Shown here: positions 45,823 through 55,301 of the stretch, one piece after another
Position numbering within the stretch: the stretch's first letter is position 1
Layout of the letters: every line of letters begins with the position of its first letter
Assembly: GCF_024181585.1 (NCBI RefSeq)
Contig: NZ_CP054258.1
Coordinates: 620,001 to 684,000 of the forward strand
DNA: 64,000 nucleotides
Direction of reading: 5' to 3'
DNA from: Treponema socranskii subsp. buccale
GTDB lineage: Bacteria; Spirochaetota; Spirochaetia; Treponematales; Treponemataceae
Program-made: the position numbers and the translations under genes
The notes under the pieces: generated by a model
The model's input: the letters and a program-made list of their open reading frames with translations, nothing else
Told to the model about the DNA's origin: nothing
Database searches by the model: none

Positions 45823-46440
45823 ATACCAACTCCTGAACTTTTCGTTCCGTTTCGCTTTTTCGACAAGCGCATCGATCTGCTGCGTAAAACCGCTCGTCGC
45901 CCGCCTCTCGCAAAGATACTGCAGCAAGGCGCTCAATTCAGGCTCATCTTCTTTACCGTAGGCACCCACATTATAAAATACTTTATACGATTTGTCATCA
46001 AGAAAAAGCGTACCGTCGGCGGTACAGATATTGCGGAATTCGTAGACAGGCAAGCTTTTGCCGAAGGGATCCTGTGTACAGATAAAGATGACGTAGCTCT
46101 CTTTCAGTTCGGCGTAGCTTTGGCCGCGCAAAAGGTTATCGACATCCATGAGACTTTGATAATAACGCGTACGCTTGGGAAGAGAAGGCGGGATCGACGT
46201 TTGTATTTCTATATCGAAGACGCGCTCGGGATCGGAAACGTAGACGTCGAGGCGTATACCCTTGCTTTCGTAGAACGGCGCGATCGTTTTTTGCAGCGAG
46301 GGATATTCGATTTTACCGACTTTGATATGCAGGAGCCGTTCGATGACACCCTTACATATAAATTGATTTTTCATGACCGTGCCGAACATAAAGTCATCGG
46401 TAAAGGAAAGTTCTTCGACGGGTTTATGGGTGTATTCCAT
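45610..46440 (-). CDS. Rpn-family PD-(D/E)XK nuclease / putative transposase, third copy
   Basis: 276 residues from ATG 46440 (GAGGAT six bases upstream); an in-frame ATG at 46488 lacks such a site. The family start '[16 protein letters not shown]', catalytic '[19 protein letters not shown]' (Asp and ExQ) and '[13 protein letters not shown]' are present. The tail has '[20 protein letters not shown]' and ends '[12 protein letters not shown]'. It belongs to the same branch as the second copy but lacks its H1-H4 leader; instead the 37-bp tandem array begins about 115 bp upstream. An internal start with a strong Shine-Dalgarno is listed next. Confidence 0.87.
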
Positions 46441-46555
46441 GGGGATATCCTCAGTTGTTGAGATAGTGCGGACAAAAAATCGCTTCACCTATATATCGCC
46501 CGTAAATTAACAAATTACGCGGTTTTTATGAAAATAAACGGGAACATCGTTTCCT

Positions 46556-46905
46556 GCGCGGGGAACTTCGCACTCCGTGCTCGTTGCAAGTGGCGCGGGG
46601 AACTTCGCACTCCGTGCTCGTTGCAAGTGGCGCGGGGAACTTCGCACTCCGTGCTCGTTGCAAGTGGCGCGGGGAACTTCGCACTCCGTGCTCGTTGCAA
46701 GTGGCGCGGGGAACTTCGCACTCCGTGCTCGTTGCAAGTGGCGCGGGGAACTTCGCACTCCGTGCTCGTTGCAAGTGGCGCGGGGAACTTCGCACTCCGT
46801 GCTCGTTGCAAGTGGCGCGGGGAACTTCGCACTCCGTGCTCGTTGCAAGTGGCGCGGGGAACTTCGCGCTTCGCGCTCGTTGCAAGGTTGCGCGGGGAAC
46901 TTCGC
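46556..46905. repeat. 37-bp tandem repeat array, nine units plus a partial
   Basis: Units begin at 46556 and every 37 bases; the first eight are identical, the ninth (46852-46888) differs and the tenth is cut after 16 bases. Each unit holds a small hairpin GCAC-TCC-GTGC; in unit nine it is GCGC-TTC-GCGC. A single unit is also inserted in repeat copy A (2119-2154) as GCGC-TCC-GCGC. There are no spacers, so this is not CRISPR. Because 37 is not a multiple of three, several long frames stay open through the array on both strands. The rest of 46441-47078 has no gene. Confidence 0.9.
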
Positions 46906-47078
46906 TCGATGTACGGCACGGTGTCGCTTCGCGTCCCCATTGAAATGGAAAACTCCAGACCGCCACATTACCAATTGAAAATTAAAAATGGATTTCCGTG
47001 ACGTTTGCAGACGCTTGATGGATTTCCGCCCGGTTATAATTGTTTGACAAAGGCTGAGTTTTGTACGAAAATATTGTT

Positions 47079-48734
47079 ATGAAAGAAAAGACCGTTTATA
47101 TTATCGGGCATAAAAATCCCGACACGGATTGCGCCGTTGCGGCTGCCGCGTACGCGCGCTTAAAGCAGCTGCTCGGCAAAAAGAATTATATCGCGTGCAG
47201 AGCGGGGCATTTTTCTCCGCAGACGGAATACGTATTCAACCGTTTTAAAGTACCCTATCCGAAATATATCCCCAACGTCGTTCCGAAAGTCGCGTATTTT
47301 ATGAGCGGTTTGTGCGATGCGGTCGGAGAAGACGAATCGGTGTGGGATGCCATCAGCGTTATGGACAGGCTCGAAAGCCGCGTGCTGCCGGTCGTCGACG
47401 AAAAGGGCGCGTATATGGCAATGCTCCATTACAATATATTTGCGCAAAACGTGCTTTCCGTTTTGGATCCCGAATATAAAACCGTTTTGCCGACGAGCAT
47501 TGCGCTCATCGCGCACACGATACACGCACAGCCGGTTATCGTCAAAAACGAAAACGACGTGTTCAAAGCGTCGGTACTCGTCGGCGCTGCGTCGCTTGAA
47601 ACTTTTTCGGATACGCTTTCCGAACACAACAGCGAAAATGCCGTCGTCATTACCGGCGACAGGGAAGACATACAGAGCGCGGCGATCGACGCGGGCGTCA
47701 AGCTCCTTATCATTACGCTCGGAAAGCCGCTGAAAAAAGAACTGCGTGAAAGAGCCGAAAAAAGGGGAGTGTCGGTTATTATCAGTCCCTATGCGACGTC
47801 TCCGACGGCGATGCTTATTCCCTATGCGGCTCCCGTTTCGGTTATGGCCGACGCCGACGTTCCGCCCGTACATCCGGAAGATACCGTTGCGAAAATACGG
47901 CCGCTCATTCAGGAATCTCCGTGCCGCTGTCTTCCAGTTATCGACGACGATAAAAAACTCGTCGGTCTCATTTCCGAGCACGACCTCCTGCAGGAGCCCG
48001 GTATCGAATTGATATTGGTTGATCACAACGAAGCTTCTCAAGCGGTCGACGGCATCGCTCATTACCGCATACGAGAAGTGATCGATCATCACCGGCTCGG
48101 AACTCTTTCTACGGATTATCCGATTATGTTTATTTCAAAGCCGGTCGGTTCGACATCGACTTTGATAACGAATCTCTACCGCGAATACAAAGTGCCGATT
48201 CCTCGCGAAATCGCAAGCATTTTGTTGTGCGGCATCCTTTCGGACACGCTCATATTGCAGTCCACTACGACGACGGACGAAGATCGGGAGACGGCAAGCT
48301 ATCTTTCGGATATCACCGGTCTCGATAGTAAACAGCTCGGTAAGGACGTGATCGCAGCGGGAAGCCGCATCAAGGGGCGGAGCGCGCACGACCTCGTTAC
48401 GCAGGACATGAAAGAGTATGTGCAGGACAAAGTGAATTATACGGTGAGCCAAATCGAAGTGGACGATACGAAAGAGATTCTCGACCGCAAAAAAGAATTT
48501 ATCGAAGAACTCGAAATCGAACAGCGTTCGCGGAAATTGCTTTTTTCCGCTCTTCTCGTTACGGATATTACGCAGCTGTCGAGTCTGCTGTTTTTGGTCG
48601 GAGACGAAAAATTTATACCGCTTGTGACTTTTCCGCGTCTCGAAGAAAACGTGTATTATTTAAAAGACGTCGTGTCTCGCAAAAAGCAGCTCATCCCGCT
48701 TATGACGGAGCAGCTGCACGCATACGAAACGTAA
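47079..48734 (+). CDS. family II (DHH) inorganic pyrophosphatase with CBS and DRTGG domains
   Basis: 551 residues from ATG 47079. The DHH motifs are split by a regulatory insert: 'YIIGHKNPDTDCAVAAAAYA' at the start, then a CBS domain ('VWDAISVMDRLESRVLPVVD'), a DRTGG region, a second CBS ('SPCRCLPVIDDDKKLVGLIS'), then 'LILVDHNEASQAV' and 'REVIDHHRLG' (DHH), and the C-terminal DHHA2 domain ('SRKLLFSALLVTDI'). This is the architecture of nucleotide-regulated CBS-PPases, Mn- or Co-dependent and controlled by AMP/ATP or Ap4A binding. Notably yqeK, an Ap4A hydrolase type, is also in this window. No clear Shine-Dalgarno. Confidence 0.92.
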   Translation: MKEKTVYIIGHKNPDTDCAVAAAAYARLKQLLGKKNYIACRAGHFSPQTEYVFNRFKVPYPKYIPNVVPKVAYFMSGLCDAVGEDESVWDAISVMDRLESRVLPVVDEKGAYMAMLHYNIFAQNVLSVLDPEYKTVLPTSIALIAHTIHAQPVIVKNENDVFKASVLVGAASLETFSDTLSEHNSENAVVITGDREDIQSAAIDAGVKLLIITLGKPLKKELRERAEKRGVSVIISPYATSPTAMLIPYAAPVSVMADADVPPVHPEDTVAKIRPLIQESPCRCLPVIDDDKKLVGLISEHDLLQEPGIELILVDHNEASQAVDGIAHYRIREVIDHHRLGTLSTDYPIMFISKPVGSTSTLITNLYREYKVPIPREIASILLCGILSDTLILQSTTTTDEDRETASYLSDITGLDSKQLGKDVIAAGSRIKGRSAHDLVTQDMKEYVQDKVNYTVSQIEVDDTKEILDRKKEFIEELEIEQRSRKLLFSALLVTDITQLSSLLFLVGDEKFIPLVTFPRLEENVYYLKDVVSRKKQLIPLMTEQLHAYET

Positions 48735-48759
48735 AATTTTAATTCGCGCCTGTGCCGTC

Positions 48760-48788
48760 TTGCCACTGCCTTTCCGTGCAAGTATAAT
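48760..48788 (+). promoter_or_regulatory. candidate leuS promoter
   Basis: TTGCCA (48760-48765), a 17-bp spacer, perfect TATAAT (48783-48788), about 140 bp before the leuS start. Confidence 0.55.
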
Positions 48789-48810
48789 GAAAACGCCGAT
48801 TAAAATCGCT

Positions 48811-48852
48811 CGCGCGGCTTACGGGCATTTCCGCCTTGCGCGTCTTTTTTTA
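48811..48852 (+). terminator. terminator between the pyrophosphatase gene and leuS
   Basis: Stem CGCGC-GGC / GCC-TT-GCGCG followed by TCTTTTTTTT. It either ends the pyrophosphatase message or, given the promoter upstream of it, attenuates leuS. Confidence 0.6.
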
Positions 48853-48926
48853 ATTTTCAAAAATAAATAAAATGTGCCGAGGCGAGCTGAATAACTTGCA
48901 GTGCGCACAAAACGATTGGAGTACCT

Positions 48927-51590
48927 ATGTCGAAATATCCTTTTGAAACGATTGAACCGAAGTGGCAAAAATATTGGGAAAAAAATAAAACGTTCAAAAC
49001 GACGGAAGACGAATCGGTACCGAAAGAAAAGCGGCGCTACGTTCTCGATATGTTTCCGTATCCGAGCGGCGCGGGTTTGCACGTCGGACACCCGGAAGGC
49101 TATACGGCGACCGACATCTACTGCCGCTATCTCCGCATGAACGGATACAATGTTTTGCATCCGATGGGCTACGATGCATTCGGTTTGCCCGCCGAAAACT
49201 ATGCGATTAAAACGGGCACGCATCCGGCGGCTTCAACGATGGCGAACATCGAACACTTTACGCAGCAGATCAAAGCGCTCGGGTTTTCCTACGATTGGGA
49301 CAGGTGCGTCATCACGTGCAAAGAAAGTTATTATAAATGGACGCAGTGGATTTTTTTACAGCTGTACAAGCGCGGTCTCGCTTATGAAACGGATTCTCCG
49401 ATAAACTGGTGTCCGAGCTGCAAGACGGGGCTCGCAAACGAAGAAGTCAAAGAAGGAAAATGCGAACGCTGCGGTTCTCCCGTTACGCGCAAAACGATCC
49501 GGCAGTGGGTTTTAAAGATTACCGCGTACGCCGACAGATTGCTCGAAGATTTGGACGAACTCGATTGGCCTGAAAGCGTCAAGCTCATGCAGGAAAACTG
49601 GATCGGACGATCGACGGGAGGAGAAGTCGATTTCGCCGTCGCAGGCAAAGACGGCAAAGCGAGCGGAGATAAGCTCACGGTTTACACGACGCGGGCGGAC
49701 ACGCTTTTCGGAGCGACGTACATGGTTATCGCGCCCGAACACCCGCTCGTTTCAAAGCTTACGACCGACGAGCAAAAAGAAGCCGTCGACGCATACGTCG
49801 AAAGCGCCGCAAAAAAATCAGACCTTGAGCGTACCGATTTGGCAAAAGATAAAACGGGTGTGTTTACCGGAAGCTATGCGATTGACCCGGTAAACGGACG
49901 CGAGATTCCGATTTGGATTTCGGATTACGTACTTATTTCGTACGGTACCGGTGCGATTATGGCCGTTCCCGCGCACGACGAGCGCGACTGGGACTTTGCG
50001 AAAAAATTCGATTTGCCGATCGTAAAAGTCGTCGCATCGAAAGAAGAAGCCGCTTCTCTCGGCGGCGGAGACGAAAAAGCGGGACAGGCGATTTTATTGA
50101 ACGCCGCAAAAGACGAGGCGGCATATCGAAAACTTGTCGAAGCGCATCCCGAAATCTTCAACGTCGCCGATGCGTGCACGAGTGCGGACGGGTATTCGAT
50201 CAACAGCGGTGCCTTTACGGGAACGGCTACGAAACAGACGATCAAAGACATGATAGCATGGCTTTCCGAAAAAGGTATCGGCAAAGAAGCGGTAAATTAC
50301 AAACTGCGCGATTGGATTTTCAGCCGACAGCGCTATTGGGGAGAGCCGATCCCGCTCGTGCATTGCCCGGCCTGCGGCGTCGTTCCCGTCGACGAAAAGG
50401 ATTTGCCCCTCGTGCTGCCCGATGTAAAAACCTATCAGCCGACGGGTACGGGGGAAAGTCCGCTTGCGGGGATCGACGAGTGGGTGAACTGTACGTGCCC
50501 CAAGTGCGGTGGAAAAGCGAAACGCGAAACGAACACGATGCCGCAGTGGGCGGGAAGCTGCTGGTATTATCTGCGCTATCTCGACCCGCACAACGACGAA
50601 CGTTTTTGCGCTCCCGAAAAAGAAAAATACTGGATGCCGGTCGATCTCTATGTCGGAGGTGCCGAGCACGCGGTGCTTCACCTTTTGTACGCGCGCTTTT
50701 GGCACAAAGTCCTCTACGATATCGGAGCCGTGTCTACGAAAGAACCCTTCCGCCGCCTGGTCAATCAGGGGATGATCACGTCGTTTGCATACGAGCGCAA
50801 AAATAAAACCCTCGTGCCGACCGATATGGTCGAAGAAAAAGACGGCGTCTATATCGAAAAAGCGACGGGAGAAAAGCTCGAACGCGTCGTCGCAAAGATG
50901 AGCAAGTCGCTGAAAAACGTCGTAAATCCCGACGAAGAGATACAGCTCTACGGCGCGGACAGCGTACGCATGTACGAAATGTTTATGGGGCCGCTCGTGA
51001 TGTCGAAGCCGTGGAATACGCAGGGCATCGTCGGCATAAACCGCTTTCTCGAAAAAGTGTGGAACGTGAGCGAAAAGGAAATCGGCGATATCGATATCTT
51101 CGGCACACTCGACGACGCTTCTCTTGCATCTGCGCGGAAAACCTATGCGCAGACGGTAAAAAAAGTGAGCGACGATACGGCAAGCCTTTCGTTCAATACG
51201 GCGATCAGTCAGATGATGATTTTTATCAATGAAGTGTCGAAGCTTTCCGTCGTGCCGAAAGTCATGTGGGAAGGTTTTGTCAAAATGCTTTCGTGCTACG
51301 CGCCGCATTTGGGCGAAGAGCTGTGGCAAAAACTCGGCCACGACGGGACGGTTGCATACGAAACGTGGCCCGCAATCGACGAAAAATATTCTGCCGACGA
51401 TACGAAAACGATAGCCGTTATGGTAAACGGAAAACTCCGTGCAACCTTTCAAGCTGCAAGCGGTACGCCGAAAGACGAACTTGAAAAAAAAGCGCTTGCG
51501 GAGGAAAGCGCTGCAAAGCACATCGAAGGCAAAAAAATTATTAAAATGATTGTCGTGCCGGATAAACTCGTCAATATCGTCGTACAGTGA
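48927..51590 (+). CDS. leuS: leucyl-tRNA synthetase
   Basis: An 887-residue class I synthetase. The HIGH motif is HVGH at residues 52-55 ('[16 protein letters not shown]') and KMSKS is at 657-661. The zinc domain ('[21 protein letters not shown]'-type, residues about 156-180), the CP1 editing domain ('[20 protein letters not shown]') and the C-terminal domain are all present; the length is typical. It charges tRNA-Leu, such as the tRNA-Leu(GAG) encoded at 40733. Confidence 0.98.
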   Translation: MSKYPFETIEPKWQKYWEKNKTFKTTEDESVPKEKRRYVLDMFPYPSGAGLHVGHPEGYTATDIYCRYLRMNGYNVLHPMGYDAFGLPAENYAIKTGTHPAASTMANIEHFTQQIKALGFSYDWDRCVITCKESYYKWTQWIFLQLYKRGLAYETDSPINWCPSCKTGLANEEVKEGKCERCGSPVTRKTIRQWVLKITAYADRLLEDLDELDWPESVKLMQENWIGRSTGGEVDFAVAGKDGKASGDKLTVYTTRADTLFGATYMVIAPEHPLVSKLTTDEQKEAVDAYVESAAKKSDLERTDLAKDKTGVFTGSYAIDPVNGREIPIWISDYVLISYGTGAIMAVPAHDERDWDFAKKFDLPIVKVVASKEEAASLGGGDEKAGQAILLNAAKDEAAYRKLVEAHPEIFNVADACTSADGYSINSGAFTGTATKQTIKDMIAWLSEKGIGKEAVNYKLRDWIFSRQRYWGEPIPLVHCPACGVVPVDEKDLPLVLPDVKTYQPTGTGESPLAGIDEWVNCTCPKCGGKAKRETNTMPQWAGSCWYYLRYLDPHNDERFCAPEKEKYWMPVDLYVGGAEHAVLHLLYARFWHKVLYDIGAVSTKEPFRRLVNQGMITSFAYERKNKTLVPTDMVEEKDGVYIEKATGEKLERVVAKMSKSLKNVVNPDEEIQLYGADSVRMYEMFMGPLVMSKPWNTQGIVGINRFLEKVWNVSEKEIGDIDIFGTLDDASLASARKTYAQTVKKVSDDTASLSFNTAISQMMIFINEVSKLSVVPKVMWEGFVKMLSCYAPHLGEELWQKLGHDGTVAYETWPAIDEKYSADDTKTIAVMVNGKLRATFQAASGTPKDELEKKALAEESAAKHIEGKKIIKMIVVPDKLVNIVVQ

Positions 51591-51648
51591 TTCGGCTGCG
51601 GGATGCGGCGGGTATATTTCGGAACACGGCGATAAGGGGCGTAAAGCG

Positions 51649-52320
51649 ATGAGCGGATTGCATTATACAGCGGTTATCTTCGATATGGACGGCACGATTC
51701 TCGATACGCTCGACGATTTGGCATCAAGCGTAAACTACGCCCTCGAAGCGAACGGTTTTCCGAAGCGGACGCGCGAAGAAGTGCGGCGTTTTGTCGGAAA
51801 CGGTGCGGTAAAATTGATTCGGCGCGCAGTGCCCGAAGGTACGGCGGATGCCCTTTTCGATAAAGTATTCGAAGATTTTGACGCCCGTTATAAAGTTCAC
51901 TGCGCCGATGCGACAAAACCCTACGACGGTATTCCCGAACTGCTCGCGTCTCTGCGCGCGTCCGGCATAAAAACCGCCGTCGTTTCGAATAAGCCGGATG
52001 AAGCCGTGCGGATTCTCGCCGAAACGTATTTTCCGCACCTCTTCGATGCCGCCGTCGGAACGAGAGACGGCATCAAAACGAAGCCTGCCCCCGATTCGGT
52101 GTTTGAAATTATTAAAAAAATCGGAGCGGGAAAAAAAGACTGCGTGTACGTCGGCGATTCCGAAGTCGATATAGAAACTGCAAAAAATGCGGACATCCCG
52201 TGCATCAGCGTTTCGTGGGGTTTTAAAGACCGCGGATTCCTTGCCGAACACGGAGCGCAAAAAATCGTCAATAACGCAAAAGAGCTTTCGGCTGCCGTCG
52301 GTGTACGAAATATCGGATAA
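51649..52320 (+). CDS. gph: HAD-family phosphatase, phosphoglycolate phosphatase type
   Basis: 223 residues from ATG 51649 (AAGGGG upstream). HAD motif I 'VIFDMDGTILDTLDD', motif II 'KTAVVSNKP', motif III Lys 'KTKPAPDSV' and motif IV 'VYVGDSEVDIETAKNADI'. The helical cap ('GFPKRTREEVRRFVGNG') is of the Gph/PGP type. It removes the phosphate of phosphoglycolate, a DNA-repair by-product, or similar small phosphates. It lies 58 bp after leuS. Confidence 0.88.
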   Translation: MSGLHYTAVIFDMDGTILDTLDDLASSVNYALEANGFPKRTREEVRRFVGNGAVKLIRRAVPEGTADALFDKVFEDFDARYKVHCADATKPYDGIPELLASLRASGIKTAVVSNKPDEAVRILAETYFPHLFDAAVGTRDGIKTKPAPDSVFEIIKKIGAGKKDCVYVGDSEVDIETAKNADIPCISVSWGFKDRGFLAEHGAQKIVNNAKELSAAVGVRNIG

Positions 52321-52378
52321 AAAAATATCCTTTCACTCACGAACTGAATAGCAAGTTTGGAAAGCAAATAAAATTATG

Positions 52379-52520
52379 TTTACGGCGAGGTTCCGGTTGC
52401 GTGCCGTTTCGAGCGTTAGGCTTACGAAAGCCTGCCTCTAAAAGCTCGACCGCGGCTCATACATGGCGAGTTTGCAGAGCAAACTCGATAGTGAGCGCAG
52501 CGAAACGAAGTTCTCGCCGT
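52379..52520. repeat. inverted-arm repeat R2, copy 1
   Basis: 10-bp terminal arms TTACGGCGAG / CTCGCCGTAA (52379-52388, 52511-52520). The interior has a block with TGCGTGCCGTTTCGAGCG and an H2-type hairpin CGAGTTTGCAGAGCAAACTCG. Copy 2 at 57637-57767 is the same element in reverse. It lies just past the 3' end of the MATE gene. Confidence 0.65.
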
Positions 52521-52533
52521 AACTACAGCGCTA

Positions 52534-53916
52534 TTAGTTGATATTTTCCCAACTCGACCTTCGACCTATAAGCCATTTTCCTCTGCCGTAGTAGATAAAA
52601 AAAGCGATCGCGGTCGCAGTCCACGTGATCGGATAGCAGGCGACGACGGTTAGAAGCGTGTTATGCAGCGGAACGGCTGTGAAAATCCACGCGACGCGCA
52701 GCACGCATACGCCGAGCATCGTTATGATCATAGGCTTGAACGTTTCGCCCGTACTGCGGATCGTGCCTGAGAGAATTTCGATCGGAACGTAGGTGATAAA
52801 AAAGAGCGGCAAAAAATGCAGCAGCGACTTTCCCTGCGCGATTACCGCTTGGTCGTGCGTAAAGAGCAAAAAGATGTATTGTCCGAAAAGATAAAAGATC
52901 AGCGTATAAAAGGCGGCTGCCCCTCCCGCCATGCCGAGCCCCTGTATCGTCGCCTTTTTCATGCGATCGATTTTGCGAGCGCCGTAGTTTTGACCGGCAA
53001 AGGTTGTGATTGCAATGCCGAACGAGCTTACGGTCATCCAAAAGACGGAATCAAGCCTGCCGTATGCCGCCCACGCCGCTGCAACATCCGTTCCGAATGA
53101 ATTGATATTCGATTGAATTATTAAATTTGAAACGGTATAGAGCGAAGCTTGAATGCCCGCAGGAAGTCCTATCGCACTCATGCGTGAAAGGAGGTGCGGC
53201 GTAAAGCGGATTTTTCCGATGACGAGGCGGGCGTAGCGGTTCGGCTCCCGCATGAGTTTTACAAGCGTCAAAACCGTACAGAGGATTTCCGAAATAACGG
53301 TCGCCCATGCCGCCCCCGCGACGCCTAAGCGGAAAACCGCGACGAAAAGCAGATCGAGAAAGATGTTTGCGATACAGCCTGCAACGAGAATAATAAAGGG
53401 ACTTTTGCTGTCGCTGAGCGCGCGCAAAACGCCCGATCCGACGTTATAGACGAACATCGGAAGAGCGCCTGCAAAATAGATTTTGAGGTATGTTACCGAA
53501 AGCGAGAAGATATCGTTCGGCGTCGATATCGCTTTCATCGCGGGAGCGGATGCGAAAAAACCGGCGACGGACATAAAGATGCCCGCCCATATCGACATCG
53601 CCATAGCGGTGTGTACGGCTCGGCTGAGCTCCCGTTCGCGTTTGGCGCCGTAAAATTGAGAGATTATGATCGTCGCGCCGCTCGATATGCCGAGAAAAAA
53701 TCCGACGAGGAGATTGACGTAGACGCCGCTTCCTCCGCTTACGGCGGCAAGGGCTGCTTTGCCGAGAAATTGCCCGACGATGACGGCATCGACCGTATTG
53801 TACAGCTGCTGAAAAAAAGTGCCGAGCAGAATAGGGAAAAAAAACGAAAGGAGCGAGCGCCATACGGATCCGGTGAGAATGGAAGCGGATGTACCGTTGT
53901 TGCCGTCGCGCGTCAT
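52534..53916 (-). CDS. MATE-family efflux transporter
   Basis: A 460-residue protein with 12 predicted membrane helices in two similar halves. The first half has 'SFFFPILLGTFFQQLYNTVD' (typical start) and 'AALAAVSGGSGVYVNLLVGF'; the second has 'IGLPAGIQASLYTVSNLIIQ' and 'RLDSVFWMTVSSFGIAITTF'. It is of the DinF/NorM-like bacterial type and exports cationic drugs or metabolites by H+ or Na+ exchange. The gene stands alone. Confidence 0.93.
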   Translation of the reverse strand: MTRDGNNGTSASILTGSVWRSLLSFFFPILLGTFFQQLYNTVDAVIVGQFLGKAALAAVSGGSGVYVNLLVGFFLGISSGATIIISQFYGAKRERELSRAVHTAMAMSIWAGIFMSVAGFFASAPAMKAISTPNDIFSLSVTYLKIYFAGALPMFVYNVGSGVLRALSDSKSPFIILVAGCIANIFLDLLFVAVFRLGVAGAAWATVISEILCTVLTLVKLMREPNRYARLVIGKIRFTPHLLSRMSAIGLPAGIQASLYTVSNLIIQSNINSFGTDVAAAWAAYGRLDSVFWMTVSSFGIAITTFAGQNYGARKIDRMKKATIQGLGMAGGAAAFYTLIFYLFGQYIFLLFTHDQAVIAQGKSLLHFLPLFFITYVPIEILSGTIRSTGETFKPMIITMLGVCVLRVAWIFTAVPLHNTLLTVVACYPITWTATAIAFFIYYGRGKWLIGRRSSWENIN

Positions 53917-54203
53917 GGCTTTTACTGTACAGCGCTTTTGTGCATTTGTCCAGCGCTTTATGTGTGCAGCCGCCCGCGGATGGCGGATGTTTGTGCGGAT
54001 TGCTTTTTATTAAAGTACGAGTATACTGATTCATATTCCGACAGTCCGTAAGTATGCCGTTCCGAAAGGATATAAAGGAACCTATCGGGAATATTTGTTG
54101 GAGAATTATGTTCGCTTTTATACGGTAAAAAAGAGATAAGATAATAAAGCGGTGGAATGATTTTTGCGGGTGGGAATCAAGATTGGCATGGAGATGTAAA
54201 TAA
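53917..54203. other. spacer with a possible gene remnant
   Basis: A short plus-strand frame, open from about 54005 to the TAA at 54136, reads gene-like in its second half ('KYAVPKGYKGTYREYLLENY' and so on) but has no start or family match. It may be a decayed C-terminus. Nothing else is seen. Confidence 0.3.
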
Positions 54204-54968
54204 ATGAGTATAAAAAGAATAGTTTTATATATATCGATTATAGTATCGGTCTTAGCAGTTGTTTCCTGTAAGGAAGAATTTCCTACATTAGAAGATTTTG
54301 CCGAATATTCAAAGTATCTTGAAAACGGTGATTTGGAGGGTGTAAAAAAATATTATAAAAAATTCGGTCCCAGATCGGTTGAGCAATACGGGGTTGAAGG
54401 GTTGTTTATGATAAACCCTTTAGAAGTTTCTTTATATTACAATCACTATGATGTTGCCGAATTTTTGTTGAAAAAAGGTGCTAATGTGAATATTATAGTC
54501 CCCTCTATTAATAATTATTTATTTGCCGCAATGATTGTAAATGAAAAGAAAGACGCATTAAGATTATTACTAAAATACGGTCTTGATGTGAATGCAAAGT
54601 CTATAAATGGCGAAACAGTTTTATGGTATGCAGCAAGATCAGGTGATATTGATATTCTGAATTGGATTGTAAATAAAGTCAAAAATATTAATCAATTAAA
54701 TGATGATAAAGAAAATGCTTTAACAGGGGCTGTTTATTCCGGAAATATGGACTGTGTACAGCTTCTTATAGAAAAAGGAATCAATATTAATAATATTGAT
54801 AATAACGGTGATACAGCATTGTTTTATTCCGTTTATTTGAAATATATTGAAATAAGTGAATATCTGATAGAGCATGGAGCAGATATAAATATTGTTGATA
54901 ACGAAGGTTATGATGCAAAATGGTTTGCCCATGAATTGGGATTGCAAATTAAAGGACTTACATATTAA
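54204..54968 (+). CDS. ankyrin-repeat lipoprotein
   Basis: A 254-residue protein. The signal peptide ends at a lipobox 'AVVSC'. Five to six ankyrin repeats follow from about residue 75: 'YDVAEFLLKKGANVNI', 'KDALRLLLKYGLDVNAKSIN', 'MDCVQLLIEKGININNIDNN', 'IEISEYLIEHGADINIVDNE'. Ankyrin repeats bind proteins; targets are unknown. The gene is strikingly AT-rich and its codon use differs from the flanking genes, which suggests recent acquisition. Confidence 0.88.
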   Translation: MSIKRIVLYISIIVSVLAVVSCKEEFPTLEDFAEYSKYLENGDLEGVKKYYKKFGPRSVEQYGVEGLFMINPLEVSLYYNHYDVAEFLLKKGANVNIIVPSINNYLFAAMIVNEKKDALRLLLKYGLDVNAKSINGETVLWYAARSGDIDILNWIVNKVKNINQLNDDKENALTGAVYSGNMDCVQLLIEKGININNIDNNGDTALFYSVYLKYIEISEYLIEHGADINIVDNEGYDAKWFAHELGLQIKGLTY

Positions 54969-55076
54969 TATGCTTGCCGATTATGCCGGTGCTTCCGGTA
55001 TGAAAAAAAAGAATATTCGTCTGCAGATTTGTTATCTTCGAGTAGAATGGTACGAGCGCTTTTGTGTGTGTCCGCT

Positions 55077-55105
55077 TTGACAAAACGGGGCATTCGGGCT
55101 ATACT
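55077..55105 (+). promoter_or_regulatory. tRNA-Pro promoter
   Basis: TTGACA (55077-55082), a 17-bp spacer, TATACT (55100-55105), 12 bp before the tRNA. Confidence 0.8.
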
Positions 55106-55117
55106 TGCTTTCGTTTT

Positions 55118-55190
55118 CGGGATATAGCGCAGCCGGTAGCGCGCTTGCTTTGGGAGCAAGATGTCGGGCGTTCGAACCGCCCTATCCCGA
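55118..55190 (+). tRNA. tRNA-Pro (anticodon TGG)
   Basis: A 73-base cloverleaf: acceptor CGGGATA / TATCCCG, anticodon stem CTTGC / GCAAG with loop TTTGGGA (anticodon TGG), T arm GGGCG / CGCCC with loop TTCGAAC, discriminator A. Confidence 0.95.
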
Positions 55191-55301
55191 CTTCTCGCCG
55201 TAGAAACGGACGGAAGCCTTTAAAAAATTGGCTTGAGTTTTTAGAGGCATCTGCCTATCTCTCAAAATTACAATTATTAATAATTGTCGATCGATGCGCT
55301 T

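Noticed and set aside
46556-46905. CRISPR array
   Set aside because: The units are directly adjacent with no spacers, and there are no cas genes in the window.
46507-47001. Several long ORFs (119-157 codons) on both strands across 46507-47001
   Set aside because: They arise from the 37-bp array: 37 is not a multiple of three and the unit has no stop in several frames, so all frames stay open. The sequences are cyclic and unlike proteins.
48789-48926. T-box riboswitch ahead of leuS
   Set aside because: No T-box sequence (AGGGTGGNACCGCG-like) and no specifier stem could be seen.
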